Position numbers and translations under genes: made by a program
Notes under the pieces: model-generated
The model's input: the letters and a program-made list of their open reading frames with translations, nothing else
What the model was told of the DNA's origin: nothing
Databases searched by the model: none
Shown: positions 54,641-64,000 of the stretch, piece after piece
Layout of the letters: each line of letters starts with the position of its first letter
Numbering within the stretch: position 1 is the stretch's first letter
Assembly (NCBI GenBank): GCA_028274465.1
Contig: CM051458.1
Coordinates: 11,857,566 to 11,921,565, forward strand
Reading direction: 5' to 3'
DNA length: 64,000 nucleotides
Source of the DNA: Plantago ovata
Lineage: Eukaryota > Streptophyta > Magnoliopsida > Lamiales > Plantaginaceae

Positions 54641-57600
54641 ATGGCGGCTTATGCAGCTCTACTCTCTCTCAATTATACCATAGAGCAGCATCAAGAGCGA
54701 TCTGTTGTTTACCCACCCCAATACCCGATTCAATCTGATGTCAAACAAACAATCACTGTTCTTCTCAAAGTTTTCCAAAGTTATGATTACCAATCGATCA
54801 ACGAAGAAATAGTTGAGCTGGAGAAGGAGATTGCAGAGGCAGCTTATGACGTTGACTATGTCATCGAGTGTCTCGCTTTGGATCCAATTCTTGAGAAATC
54901 TGGTGGATACAAGCTAGGGAAACCCAGCTCACAGCTTTTCTCTGAAGATGAAATGGTACAGATTGTGAACAAGTTTTTGTCTTTCGGGGAAAAGGCCATG
55001 AAGGAGGTTGTTTCTTATTCTGATGAAGGTGATCAAAATGCTATTTCTGATGTATTACACACAAACATAATGATGGGATATGAAGAGCTCAGGAAAGAGT
55101 TTGTGGATCATTTCAGTGACACATCAAATCTCAAGATAGTCCCTGTTGTTGGGATGGGAGGCATCGGTAAGACTACTTTTGTTCGAAATTATTTTGATCA
55201 CTACAAGGATGTTTTTGATGTTAGTATATGGTGTACGATCTCTCAATCACCCGACATCCAAAGTGTTGTTCAAAGTTTTCTACACGACCTTGGCATTAAT
55301 AATGTTAATGATAGTAGTCCAGGGGAAAAATTGCGCAAGCGTTTGTCTGGTAAGAGATACCTTGTAGTGCTGGATGATATCTGGGGTGTTGATGTTTGGG
55401 ATGCAATCAAAAGTTTCTTTCCTGATGATCATAGTTACAGTACGATCATTATTACCACCAGGCTGTTGAGTGTGGCTTCTTATATTGGCACTTGCAAACC
55501 TTTTGAATTGCGGTTATTAAACGAAGAGGCCAGCTGGAATCTGCTCAGAGAAAAAGTGTTTGGAGAAGATGTGGATTGTCCTCCTGAGTTGGAGCATATC
55601 GGGATGCAGATAGCCCGAGATTGCAAGGGACTGCCTTTAGTCATTGTTGTCATTGCGGGACAACTGTTGAACAACATCACAAGAGATTCCTGGGAGAGTG
55701 TTGCAAGGCGTTTGAGATCCACAGTAGATTTTGAAGTGGACGAAGATTGGTGTCTAAACATTCTGTCTTACTGTTATGAAAGCTTGCCTATTCATCTAAA
55801 ACCATGTTTCTTATACATGGGAGTTTTCCCAGAGGATCATAGCATTCAAGTGTCTCTACTCATCAACATGTGGGTTGAGGAGGGGTTTTTGAAACCAAAT
55901 GGAGATCATCAATGCTTAGAAGATGTTGCCATGGATTATCTAATGGATCTTATCCAGAGAAATCTCCTTTTGGTTACCGAGCGATCTTCCATGGGGAAGA
56001 TCAAATATCTCCACATTCATGATTTCTTAAGGGATTTGTGCCTAAAGAAAGCTCATGAATATAACTTTCTACATAGCCGTACATACCTTAACCTCGGCAT
56101 TCTTCCTGGCGCCGACAGAGATTATCCTATGTACCTCCTCCCAACGCATGAAAGGTCTATAGGAGTATCTCCTTTCGAACTGGCAAGCAAATGGGATTTT
56201 TCTGCCAATAAGAATCTGATGCACTTTCGCCTCCGGTGTATTCGTTTGTCAGCTGCTCAAGTCATGAACAATTCTGTTTGTTCAACATCTTTGGCTTCAA
56301 TATTCATGTTTCAGAATCTACACCGTATAATTATGAAGACTATTCCTGGGAAAGAGCCTGTTTTCCTGCCACCTCAGATATGGGAGATGCCATTCCTTAA
56401 ACATGTTGAGATCCAACGAGTAGTCTTACCTAATCCTCCACATGCTGATTCCCATGTCAGTGAGAAAGTGCAGCGTGTGCTCAAGAACATGCAGACGCTT
56501 CTCAATGTATACAATTTCAACTTCAGTGAGGAGATGTGCAAAATGTTTCAGAACCTAAAGAAACTAAAAATGACTTTCACAGAAGGGTATGAAAATTCAA
56601 AAAGGCCTGTGTATGGAAAGATTTCTGCAGCACAAATAGCTTTCTTGCAATCACTGAGAAGTTTGAGGTTGGATGGTAGCATGATTCCTTGGGAGGACAT
56701 GGCGAAGGTGGGGTCGTTTCCTAACCTCGAAAAGCTTATTCTGTGGAATGATGCCTTCTGTGGTAGTGAGTGGAGGACGATTGAAGGCCAATTCTGTAAT
56801 CTAAAGGCCTTACATCTTGGATGCTTAAATTTGGAGCATTTGAGGGTCAAAAGAAGCCACTTCCCAGTACTTGAGCGACTGGCCTTCTATGGTATTCAGA
56901 GATTGAAGGAGATTCCAGAAGAAATTGGATATATTCAGACTCTCCGATTGGTCTCCCTGGAGCAGTGTTGCACTTCTCTTTCTCAATCAGCATATGAACT
57001 GAAAACAGAGCAGGAGCGCTTGAGAAACAATAGTCTTCGAGTGCAAGTAAATTTCTTTATCAATCCCTTCTTCATTTTATGATTGTTATCTACGGATTGT
57101 GAGCTAGAACTCAATTAAAGTAATATGATAAGTCTAATGGATAAACTAAATCTTATAGTCTCTATTATTATGAACTAGTACTGATAATAACTACTAGTAC
57201 TATTAACTTTGTTTCTCTTTTTGCCGTTTGATTAGAAACTTCAAGACCCATAAATGAAACTTTTTTAACCAACTCATCCCTTGGATTGCAATGAGTGTGA
57301 CAAAAACTTATGATGAGATACAATTTGTTCCTCATATTTATTTTATAGTAGAAATTTAACTTAATTATTAGATTCAAAATCTTGAGTGATGTAAAATTGT
57401 CTTGTTGATGAATGAGTGCTATTTGATTTTTGACACACACAAACAACTTCTTGACCTTGAGAGAATTATATTGAGATGCTATGGAATTGAACGAAGCATA
57501 ATTTTCCTCTGTCCACTTTTGTGTTTATGCTCGTCATACAGAGAGATTTTTGTTAATTCTAACATATCCTTTATGTGTTCTTTGTCGTGCACACAGATAG

Positions 57601-57809
57601 ATTCTCCAGTACATTTTGTTATCTGTGATTATTGTGAGAAGGAACCTATAGTTGGTGTTAGATACAGATGCAAAGATTGCACGGAGGAAGGAGGCTTTGA
57701 CCTGTGCGAAGTATGCTACTCATCTGGGCTTGTTTCTGATCATCCTGGCTTTCGCAAAAATAAGAAGCATACCTCAGAACACGAGTTTGAAATTCTAACA
57801 TCAAGGTAA
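54641..57809 (+). CDS. R1-like CC-NB-ARC-LRR immune receptor with C-terminal ZZ zinc finger (two exons)
   Basis: Predicted intracellular NLR. Exon 1 is 54641-57046 (802 codons) and exon 2 is 57597-57809. N-terminus MAAYAALLSL is typical of R1-type receptors. Visible motifs are P-loop GMGGIGKTT (residues 171-179), RNBS-A FDVSIWCTISQ, kinase-2 LVVLDDIW (241-248), RNBS-B IIITTR (about 268), GLPL (about 330), CFLYMGVFPED (about 388) and an MHD-equivalent HIHD (458-461). A leucine-rich region covers about 500-790 and ends in the family-typical segment before NNSLRVQ. A donor GTAAAT at 57047 and acceptor CACACAG at 57590-57596 join in phase 0 to a ZZ finger exon. Without splicing, the frame would end 12 codons later at 57082. 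The frame is intact, and no TE lies in the exons. Splicing is inferred, not shown. Confidence 0.85.
57047..57596 (+). other. Putative intron of the NLR-ZZ gene
   Basis: 550 bp, from GTAAATTTC to a pyrimidine-rich tract ending GTGCACACAG. AT-rich, with stops in the reading frame soon after the donor. Joining keeps phase 0. Confidence 0.65.
57597..57809 (+). CDS. ZZ-type zinc finger exon
   Basis: Seventy codons encode one complete ZZ domain. Zinc ligands by residue of the exon are C10, C13, C25, C28, C37, C40, H58 and H62, spaced C-x2-C-x11-C-x2-C-x8-C-x2-C-x17-H-x3-H. The blocks CDYCEKEPIVGVRYRCKDC and GFDLCEVCY, and the KKHTSEHEFEI end, resemble the ZZ finger of the plant N-recognin PRT1, from memory of that family. 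ZZ domains of p62 and related proteins bind N-terminal residues of substrates. It is most simply the 3' exon of the NLR gene; it could instead be a captured fragment. The stop (57807) overlaps a donor-like AAGGTAAAA. Confidence 0.75.
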   Translation: MDSPVHFVICDYCEKEPIVGVRYRCKDCTEEGGFDLCEVCYSSGLVSDHPGFRKNKKHTSEHEFEILTSR

Positions 57810-58856
57810 AACAGCTCGACCAGGTTGATGCTTCTTTTACATGGCTCTGTGCACAATACTGTTAGTAAAAGTGAGAAAATTTGACTCTAAGGCTAAGCAG
57901 CGGAAGTTTAAAAATTTTAATCTCACTAAAACTGATATGACTATATTGTTTATTGAACTGGAATAAATCACTTACGTGTCCTCCAGTAGATAAGCAAATT
58001 GACCGGGTAGTTGTTCCTCAATCTCCAAACAAAGCCTTGCAATCTCCTCGTCCGGCTGGTTGATTTCTTCTTCCGGCTGGTTGATTTCTTCTTCGTCAGA
58101 GATGAAATCTTCTTCAATGGAATCTCCAAGATTGCTCATCAACAGGTTCCTTGTATCCTTAGACCTCGGTATCCACGCGCAGTGTATCCACCAAGAACGC
58201 TAGGATGTTCTTCTGTGTTTTGAGCTTCTGAGAGAAAATTATTTCTTTCTGACTGTTATATAGAATTTTCTACATTGGAATAGAATAGAAGACTTATTTC
58301 TATCTTTTCTGATTTAGTAAGTAAGTTGGTTCATAAAATCACGTAAGATTTTTATCCAACATAAATCTTACTGATTAGGATTAGGAGACTCCAAAAGTCA
58401 GCTAACCAACTAAGAGATAATAATTAATTATCTCACTCAAAGATAAAAGAATAAATCAAAAGAAGAAATAAAGAGAGAGAGAGAAGCACGTGGGGCAGCT
58501 AGGGCTGCCCCAATTCGTTTTACCTGGCACGCGCCAGGGCTCGTTGGCCCAGCTGATTGCTATGGTCTCTTCTCCTTCTTGGGCTTTGCTCAAATCCCGC
58601 CCAAGTACATAGTCTTCAATTAATTAATTAAATTCAATTAAATTAATTATATATTCTAAAATATATTCCACACATAATAAATTAATATTAATCCGATTAA
58701 TAATAACTCTATTATATTTATGTATAATAATTTAATATTAATCTAATTAATATTTAATCCAATATACATAACTCATTTATAGAAATACCACCTTGAAGTG
58801 TGATCCATAGGGCCTTGCATATTAAGCAACAATATTCGTTTATGATTTATATTTAA
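57810..58856. other. Unclassified TE-like remnant downstream of the NLR gene
   Basis: No gene is supported. A 21-bp unit CCGGCTGGTTGATTTCTTCTT is tandemly repeated (about 58051-58092). The text GCAGCGGAAG (57898-57907) and the ACCTTGAAGTGTGATCC block near 58791 recall LTR sequence, possibly an inverted Copia LTR fragment. AT-rich sequence with ATTAAT repeats lies at 58617-58770. Confidence 0.4.
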
Positions 58857-60078
58857 TGTTGTTGTGGATTATTATGTGTATGTAAATATATAAAATTTCC
58901 AGATTCTTTAATTGGATTTAAAGAAAAGAAAAATGGATTTTATTATTGCATGTATTTTATTTCCAGATTCTTCATATTAGATTTAAAGAAAGGAAATAAA
59001 TCACATTAGTATTTATTTTCCAGATTCTATTTATTGGACAATTAGAAAAGGAAAATTAAAAAAAAAAAAAACAAAAAAAAGGAGAAAGAGTCGACAGTCG
59101 ACTCTTTCCCTTCTCTGTCGATAAACAGACAGAGAGGGCGGTGGAGGCTCCACCACCGGAGCTAGGCTTCACCGCCGGCCTCCTCCAACCCCATCAATTC
59201 TTCTTCTCATCCTCTTTCTCTCTATTGTCCCTTTCAAGATTCAATGCTTGATTTGTTTATGGGTTATGGAGCTTGAAGACTCCATTAATGGTGATTTCAA
59301 GCTTTGTAAACATAAACTCGAATCAAGCCAAACTTATATGGAGAAGAATCACTGGAACATGAGGAAGATGATACAAGCAAGAACCGGGTCGAACGAAATT
59401 GATTGGAGCAATTCCGTTCAACCCGCCGGCCAAAAAAAAAAAAATTTTTGTTCTTCGATTTTTTGGACAAATTGATTGCTTGTGAATTCATCTTGGATGA
59501 TATATTATGTTTAGAACATGATTTGGATCTTCAATTCGAAGTTAAGATGATGATTAAAGTACTTTGTTTAGTTACACGGATCCAATTGAATAATTTCATA
59601 AATTGGTGGGTGGCTAATGAGCAAGGAAGACAATTCCAGGGACTTGTCCTCCAATTTGGCGGATTCCGTCTTATTGGGACTCAAGCCCCTGAACTTCTGT
59701 GCATTGCGATTTTGTCCCGAAATACTGAAAACTTTCAATTTGACCCCAGAAACTTAATTTCAGCTTTCTTCGAATTGTAAATAGGTCCTTGGAGTTTTAG
59801 AAACTTATTATTTAATTTATAAATGGTTTATAAATTACATTTAAGCCCTATTAATACTTTGGAATGTGATTAAAATGTTTAGAAACATAAATATTAGTTT
59901 ATAATATTTAGTAACATGTTTGTTAGTTTATAAATAGTTTATAAACTACATTTTAATAGTAATGTAATGCTTTGGAAGATTATATTATTATTAAAACTTG
60001 TTTTAAATGTTTTGGAAATTCTTAGAGAATTTATAAATTAGATTTTGATTTACATATAATGATAATGATCCACAACAA
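58857..60078 (+). repeat. Candidate 5' LTR of the terminal Copia element
   Basis: TGTTGTTGTGGAT at 58857 and ATCCACAACAA at 60068-60078 are inverted, as expected for LTR ends. No convincing primer binding site follows, so the boundary is tentative. A near-perfect palindrome at 59084-59108 (12-bp arms around GTCGAC) lies inside. Confidence 0.45.
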
Positions 60079-60154
60079 CTACTTATATGCTCCAACTTGG
60101 TTGTATCATATGTATTGTATGTCAACATGAACAATTTAATTATTTAAATATTGT

Positions 60155-60330
60155 TAGTCCGCATTTATTGTATGGGTAGGCGGCACCCATTAGTTTCCGG
60201 ACCGCATCTGTCATATGCACGGGTAGGCGGCACCCATTACTTGCTAGTCCGCAATTGATATGTATGAGTAGGCGGCACTCATTACTTGTTAGACCGCATT
60301 GCATGAGCCTTGGGTAGGCGGCACCATTAT
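60155..60330 (+). repeat. 46-bp tandem repeat in the Copia leader
   Basis: GTAGGCGGCACCCATTA recurs at 60176, 60223, 60268 and 60314 (spacing 45-47), each preceded by a GTCCGCA/GACCGCA-type block. It lies in the leader between LTR and gag. Confidence 0.85.
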
Positions 60331-60904
60331 GTGATGCATGTTAGGGATCTTGGTCAAGCGATTAAATACCCCATTTAAAAGTTCCCCGACCAATTTAAGT
60401 CTCGAGTAAATCGTATGATGTCACCCATCATAATTGAAGGTTAAACGGACTTACTAATCTCATGAGTAATATGCACCATAGTGCTTACTCTGTTTGCCGT
60501 AAGAAAGTTGCTTTCATAGGACCATTGTTGGTGCCGTGTGATGTTTATGACTTACTTGAATTATGTCGAGTCGCCATAGCGTCAGGCATAATTTAAGGAC
60601 ATCGATCAAAATAGTTTGATCAACCAAGAGTTGTATTGTACAATTGGTTTGGAGACCTACCTGTTTGACTATTATAGTGATCAGCCATAGCTTGGGCTAT
60701 AATAGTGCAAGCATGGATCTTGGCTCACTACAACAATTATAAGATAATCGTTCGTACTCTCTATAGGGGTCAAGAGTATGTGAAAATAGTGAGAACTAAA
60801 TAAAGCTAAAGTCCTAGTTTATTTAGTCGCTGATTGTAATCATAGAAATTAATTTTAGAGTTTTAATTTCAGTTTTATTTATTTACTTCTCTAGGTCTGG
60901 AAAG

Positions 60905-63900
60905 ATGGCCAATTTATCCAAAAGAATGATCTTGGAGAAATACACTCTTACCGGTCTAAACTTTATGGATTGGATCCGTAACATTCGTTTGGTGCTTAGG
61001 CAACAGAAAATTGAGTACGTCTTGGACGAACCAATCCCCACTCCTCCTACTGCTGCTGCTGAGCTTGCTAATTTTGACAAAGTTGCTCACCAGAAGCACA
61101 AAGATGATGCTGCTAATGCACAGTGTGTTATGCTAGCTGCAATGACTATGGAGCTGCGAAGTCAACATGAAAACATGATGCCATATGAAATGTTCGTGCA
61201 CCTCAAAAGCCTCAATGAAACTGTTTCTAATCTTCTTGTAGAAATCATCGAAATGAGGATGTCTGAAGGAGGAAATGTATCTGAACACATGCTCAAGATG
61301 ATTGGACTCATTGAGAAACTGGCACCTGCTGGAATCAAATTTGAGAACCCTCTTTCAGTCGCCTTCATCCTTCAATCATTGCCGGATTCATATTCCACAT
61401 TCATCCTTAATAATATGAATGCCATGGATGCTACACTTACTGAAATCCACAATATGCTTAAGACCTATGAACAGGCTCAACCTAAGAAGGTGGTGAACAT
61501 GGAGAAGGATACGTGTCTTTACTGCAAGCAGAAAGGACACTGGAAGAGAGATTGCCCAAAGGCAATTGCTGATGGAGTTGTGACCACGCATGGTGCATCT
61601 GGCTCCCATCAAGGTATGTTTGTCATTGAGATAAATATGTCTACACAAAACTCGAATTGTTGGGTATTAGATACTGCTTGTGGCTCACACATTTGTAACA
61701 ATTTGCAGGGGCTCATTGATAGCCGACAGGTTAGACCAGGGGAAATTGATCTACGCGTAGGAAATGGATCGTCCGTTGCTGCCCTATGTGTTGGAACTTA
61801 TAGATTAAATTTACCCTCGGATTTTGTTTTAGAACTGAATAATTGTTATTTCGTTCCTTCTATTGTAAGAAACATTATTTCCATTCCTATGTTAGACAAT
61901 GAAGGGTTTTCCTTCCGTTTTGCCAATAATAATTGTTATTTTTCGCATAATGGTATTGATGTTAGAAATGCTCCTCTTATGAATGGTTTGTACTTACTTG
62001 AATGTAGACATAATTTATTTCATATACAAAACAAACGACCAAAGCTTGATAATTCAAGAAATATCACTTACTTGTGGCATTGTAGACTTGGTCACATTAA
62101 TGAGACAAGAATTGCAAGGTTAAGAAAGTTAGACTATTTAGCACCATTTGATTTTGAATCATATGGGAATTGTGAATCATGTCTTAAAGGAAAAATGATC
62201 AAGAAACCTTTTTCCGGAAAGGGTACTCGTGCTAAACAAGTACTTGAGTTAGTTCACTCTGATGTGTGTGGACCTTTTAAAACTCAAGCTAGGGGTGGGT
62301 ATTCTTACTTCATAACCTTTACCGATGATTTCTCTAGATTTGGCTATGTGTATCTTATGAAACACAAATCTGAAGTTTTTGAGAAATTCAAAGAATATAA
62401 GGTTGAAGTAGAGAAATAACTTGAAAGAAGTATTAAGACTCTTCGATCAGGTCGAGGAGGAGAATACTTAAGTAAGGAATTCTTGGATTACTTAAAGCTT
62501 AATGGAATTCAATCACAATGGACTCCACCAGGAACACCACAAATGAATGGTGTTTCTGAGAGGAGAAATCGAACTTTGTTAGACATGGTAAGATCCATGA
62601 TGAATTTCACAACTCTTCCAATCTTCTAATGGGGATACGCGTTACTAGACTCAATATATATTCTGAATAGGGTTCCATCCAAATCAGTCGAGAAAACACC
62701 ATATGAGTTATGGTATGGCAAGAAGCCAAGTCTTTCACATATGCATGCCTGGGGTTGTCCAGCATATGTGAAAATAATGCTCGCAGGGAAACTGGAACCC
62801 AGAAGTGAGAAATGTTATTTTATTGGATATCCTAAGGAAACCAAGGGTTACTACTTCTATCTGCCTGAGGAACATAACATCATTGTTTCCAGACAGGCTG
62901 CCTTTCTGGAAGATGATTATGTCTTCAAGCAACATAGTAGAAATGAGATAGAACTCGAGGAAATCCAAGAACAAGAAAATAACATTGAGGTTAATGAATT
63001 GTCAAATAGTTATAACAATGATTCAGTGGGAGCTCAAGGAGGATCTTATGGCTCGAGCACATCTCTGGGAAGATATCTGCCAGCCAGTGGGAGCATTTTA
63101 GGAAATTTGACTAATTCCCAAAATGCCCCTACCGAGCCGACATTGACTGAACCGACTGGAACGGTTCAACAGGTCATGTCAGAACCAACTCCCCAGGATA
63201 CAGTTGCAACCGTTGCACCTGAACCACGTGCAACTGTTGCATCTGACCCGCCTTCAACTGTTCAACAGATTGAACAAGTTGAACCATCTCACAATCAGAA
63301 TATACATCCAGCACAACCAAACAAACCCGCACTCCGTCGGTCTAAAAGGTTAGAAGTGAGAGCTTCCAAGAAGATAAGTTTACTCTTGGAGGATGACAAG
63401 TTTGAACTTGACTTATCTCACAAAGATGACCCTAAGACTTACAAAGAAGCAATGTTGGACATTGATTCAAGAAGGTGGCAAGAAGCCATGAAATCCGAAA
63501 TAGACTCAATGTATGAGAATCAAGTATGGGACTTGGTTGATGCACCAGAAGGGGTTAGACCTATCGGTTGCAAATGGGTTTTCAAGAGGAAAACAGATGC
63601 TGATGGCAACATACAGACATACAAGGCTAGGCTGGTGGCGAAAGGTTATAGTCAACGATATGGTATCGATTATGACGAAACCTTTTCACCAGTAGCCAAG
63701 CTTAAGTCTATTCGAATTTTACTTGCTATAGCAGCATACTATGATTATGAGATCTGGCAAATGGATGTGAAAACTGCTTTCCTTAACGGAAATATCGAGG
63801 AAGAGGTGTATATGATACAACCTGAAGGCTTTACATCTAAGTCAAATCCCAAATTAGTTTGCAAGCTAAAGAGATCCATTTACTAAAGCAAGCCTCAAGG

Positions 63901-64000
63901 AGTTGGAATATTCGCTTTGATGAGGCAGTCAAATCGTTTGACTACATCAGATGTGCGGAAGATCCATGCGTTTATGTTAAACGCAACGATGCTGGAATTG
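60905..64000 (+). pseudogene. Copia Gag-Pol polyprotein, C-terminally cut by window end
   Basis: The ATG at 60905 opens a clean frame to 62417. Gag shows YTLTGLNFMDWIRNIRLVL near the N-terminus and a knuckle CLYCKQKGHWKRDC (about 61515-61556). Protease reads WVLDTACGSHI (61660-61690), where D-[ST]-G is varied. The integrase zinc region has WHCRLGHIN and CESCLKGK, and its core has HSDVCGPF, TFTDDFSRFGYVYL, then TPQMNGVSERRNR. RT (63500 to end) has [28 protein letters not shown] and QMDVKTAFLNGNIEE. The stops TAA at 62417 and TAA near 62627 lie in the same frame; near 63880 a shift moves the continuation (a SWNIRFDEAVKSFDYI-like block) to another frame. The YVDD motif would lie beyond 64000. 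Confidence 0.88.

Larger units (their letters stand above)
58857..64000 (+). mobile_element. Copia LTR retrotransposon, 5' part (runs off the window)
   Basis: It has a candidate 5' LTR, a long leader with short tandem repeats, then gag, protease, integrase and the start of RT. The element is cut by the window end, so the 3' LTR and duplication cannot be checked. Three in-frame stops or shifts show this copy is defective. Confidence 0.85.

Noticed and set aside
57402..57596. Upstream extension of the ZZ open frame as coding
   Set aside because: A good pyrimidine-rich acceptor precedes 57597 and the upstream residues show no domain; more likely intron.
58011..58223. 70-codon ORF downstream of the NLR gene
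   Set aside because: It is built partly on a 21-bp tandem duplication and lies in TE-like sequence; no domain.

Overview
This window is nuclear DNA of a flowering plant, most likely an asterid eudicot. The evidence is plant-type LTR retrotransposons (Sirevirus-like Copia, chromovirus Gypsy, Athila/Tat-type gag), CACTA transposons with Transposase_24-like genes, L1-type LINEs with a C-terminal RNase H, intron-containing genes, and an R1-like CC-NB-ARC-LRR gene of the kind expanded in Solanaceae and Lamiales. The order (Lamiales) is an inference from gene family only. No bacterial features, operons, rRNA genes or CRISPR arrays were seen.

Layout. (1) About 79-23026 is one Sirevirus-like Copia element cut by three later insertions: a CACTA element in gag (1263-4980, TSD TGT), an LTR element with a gag domain but no pol (5629-13533, TSD GTTGA), and a short CACTA-like element in RNase H (17442-18687, TSD ATA). 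Removing them rejoins the host reading frames. (2) 23027-29632 is an old LINE remnant hit by a younger 5'-truncated LINE (23469-29092, 17-bp TSD), which carries a minus-strand solo LTR (24100-26656, TSD CAAGG). (3) 30265-36219 is a decayed element with 230-bp LTRs (TSD CTACT). (4) 37690-39280 holds a minus-strand Copia RT/RNase H remnant, followed by a degenerate tandem repeat. (5) 39811-52201 is a four-layer nest: the left end of a CACTA-like element, a second CACTA (39975-52201, TSD AAT), a solo LTR (41932-50505, TSD TTAGT), and a young chromovirus (42480-48267, TSD GAAGC).

(6) 52202-54480 looks like the captured cargo of the outermost CACTA-like element: an eIF3d first-exon fragment and a UPF1 helicase fragment with an intron, then a tRNA-Pro-like sequence and two palindromes. 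(7) 54641-57809 is the only apparently intact host gene: an R1-type NLR whose first exon can be spliced in phase 0 to a second exon encoding a complete ZZ zinc finger. This would be an NLR with an integrated ZZ domain, possibly related to the ZZ domain of the N-recognin PRT1. It is the most interesting candidate in the window. (8) 57810-64000 is a TE remnant followed by a Copia element that runs off the window edge.

Apart from the NLR-ZZ locus, almost every coding region is a retroelement or transposon gene with stops or frameshifts. Exact target-site duplications were read directly for nine insertions, so much of the relative insertion order can be stated with confidence. Family names come from motif recognition by eye; no database search was run.
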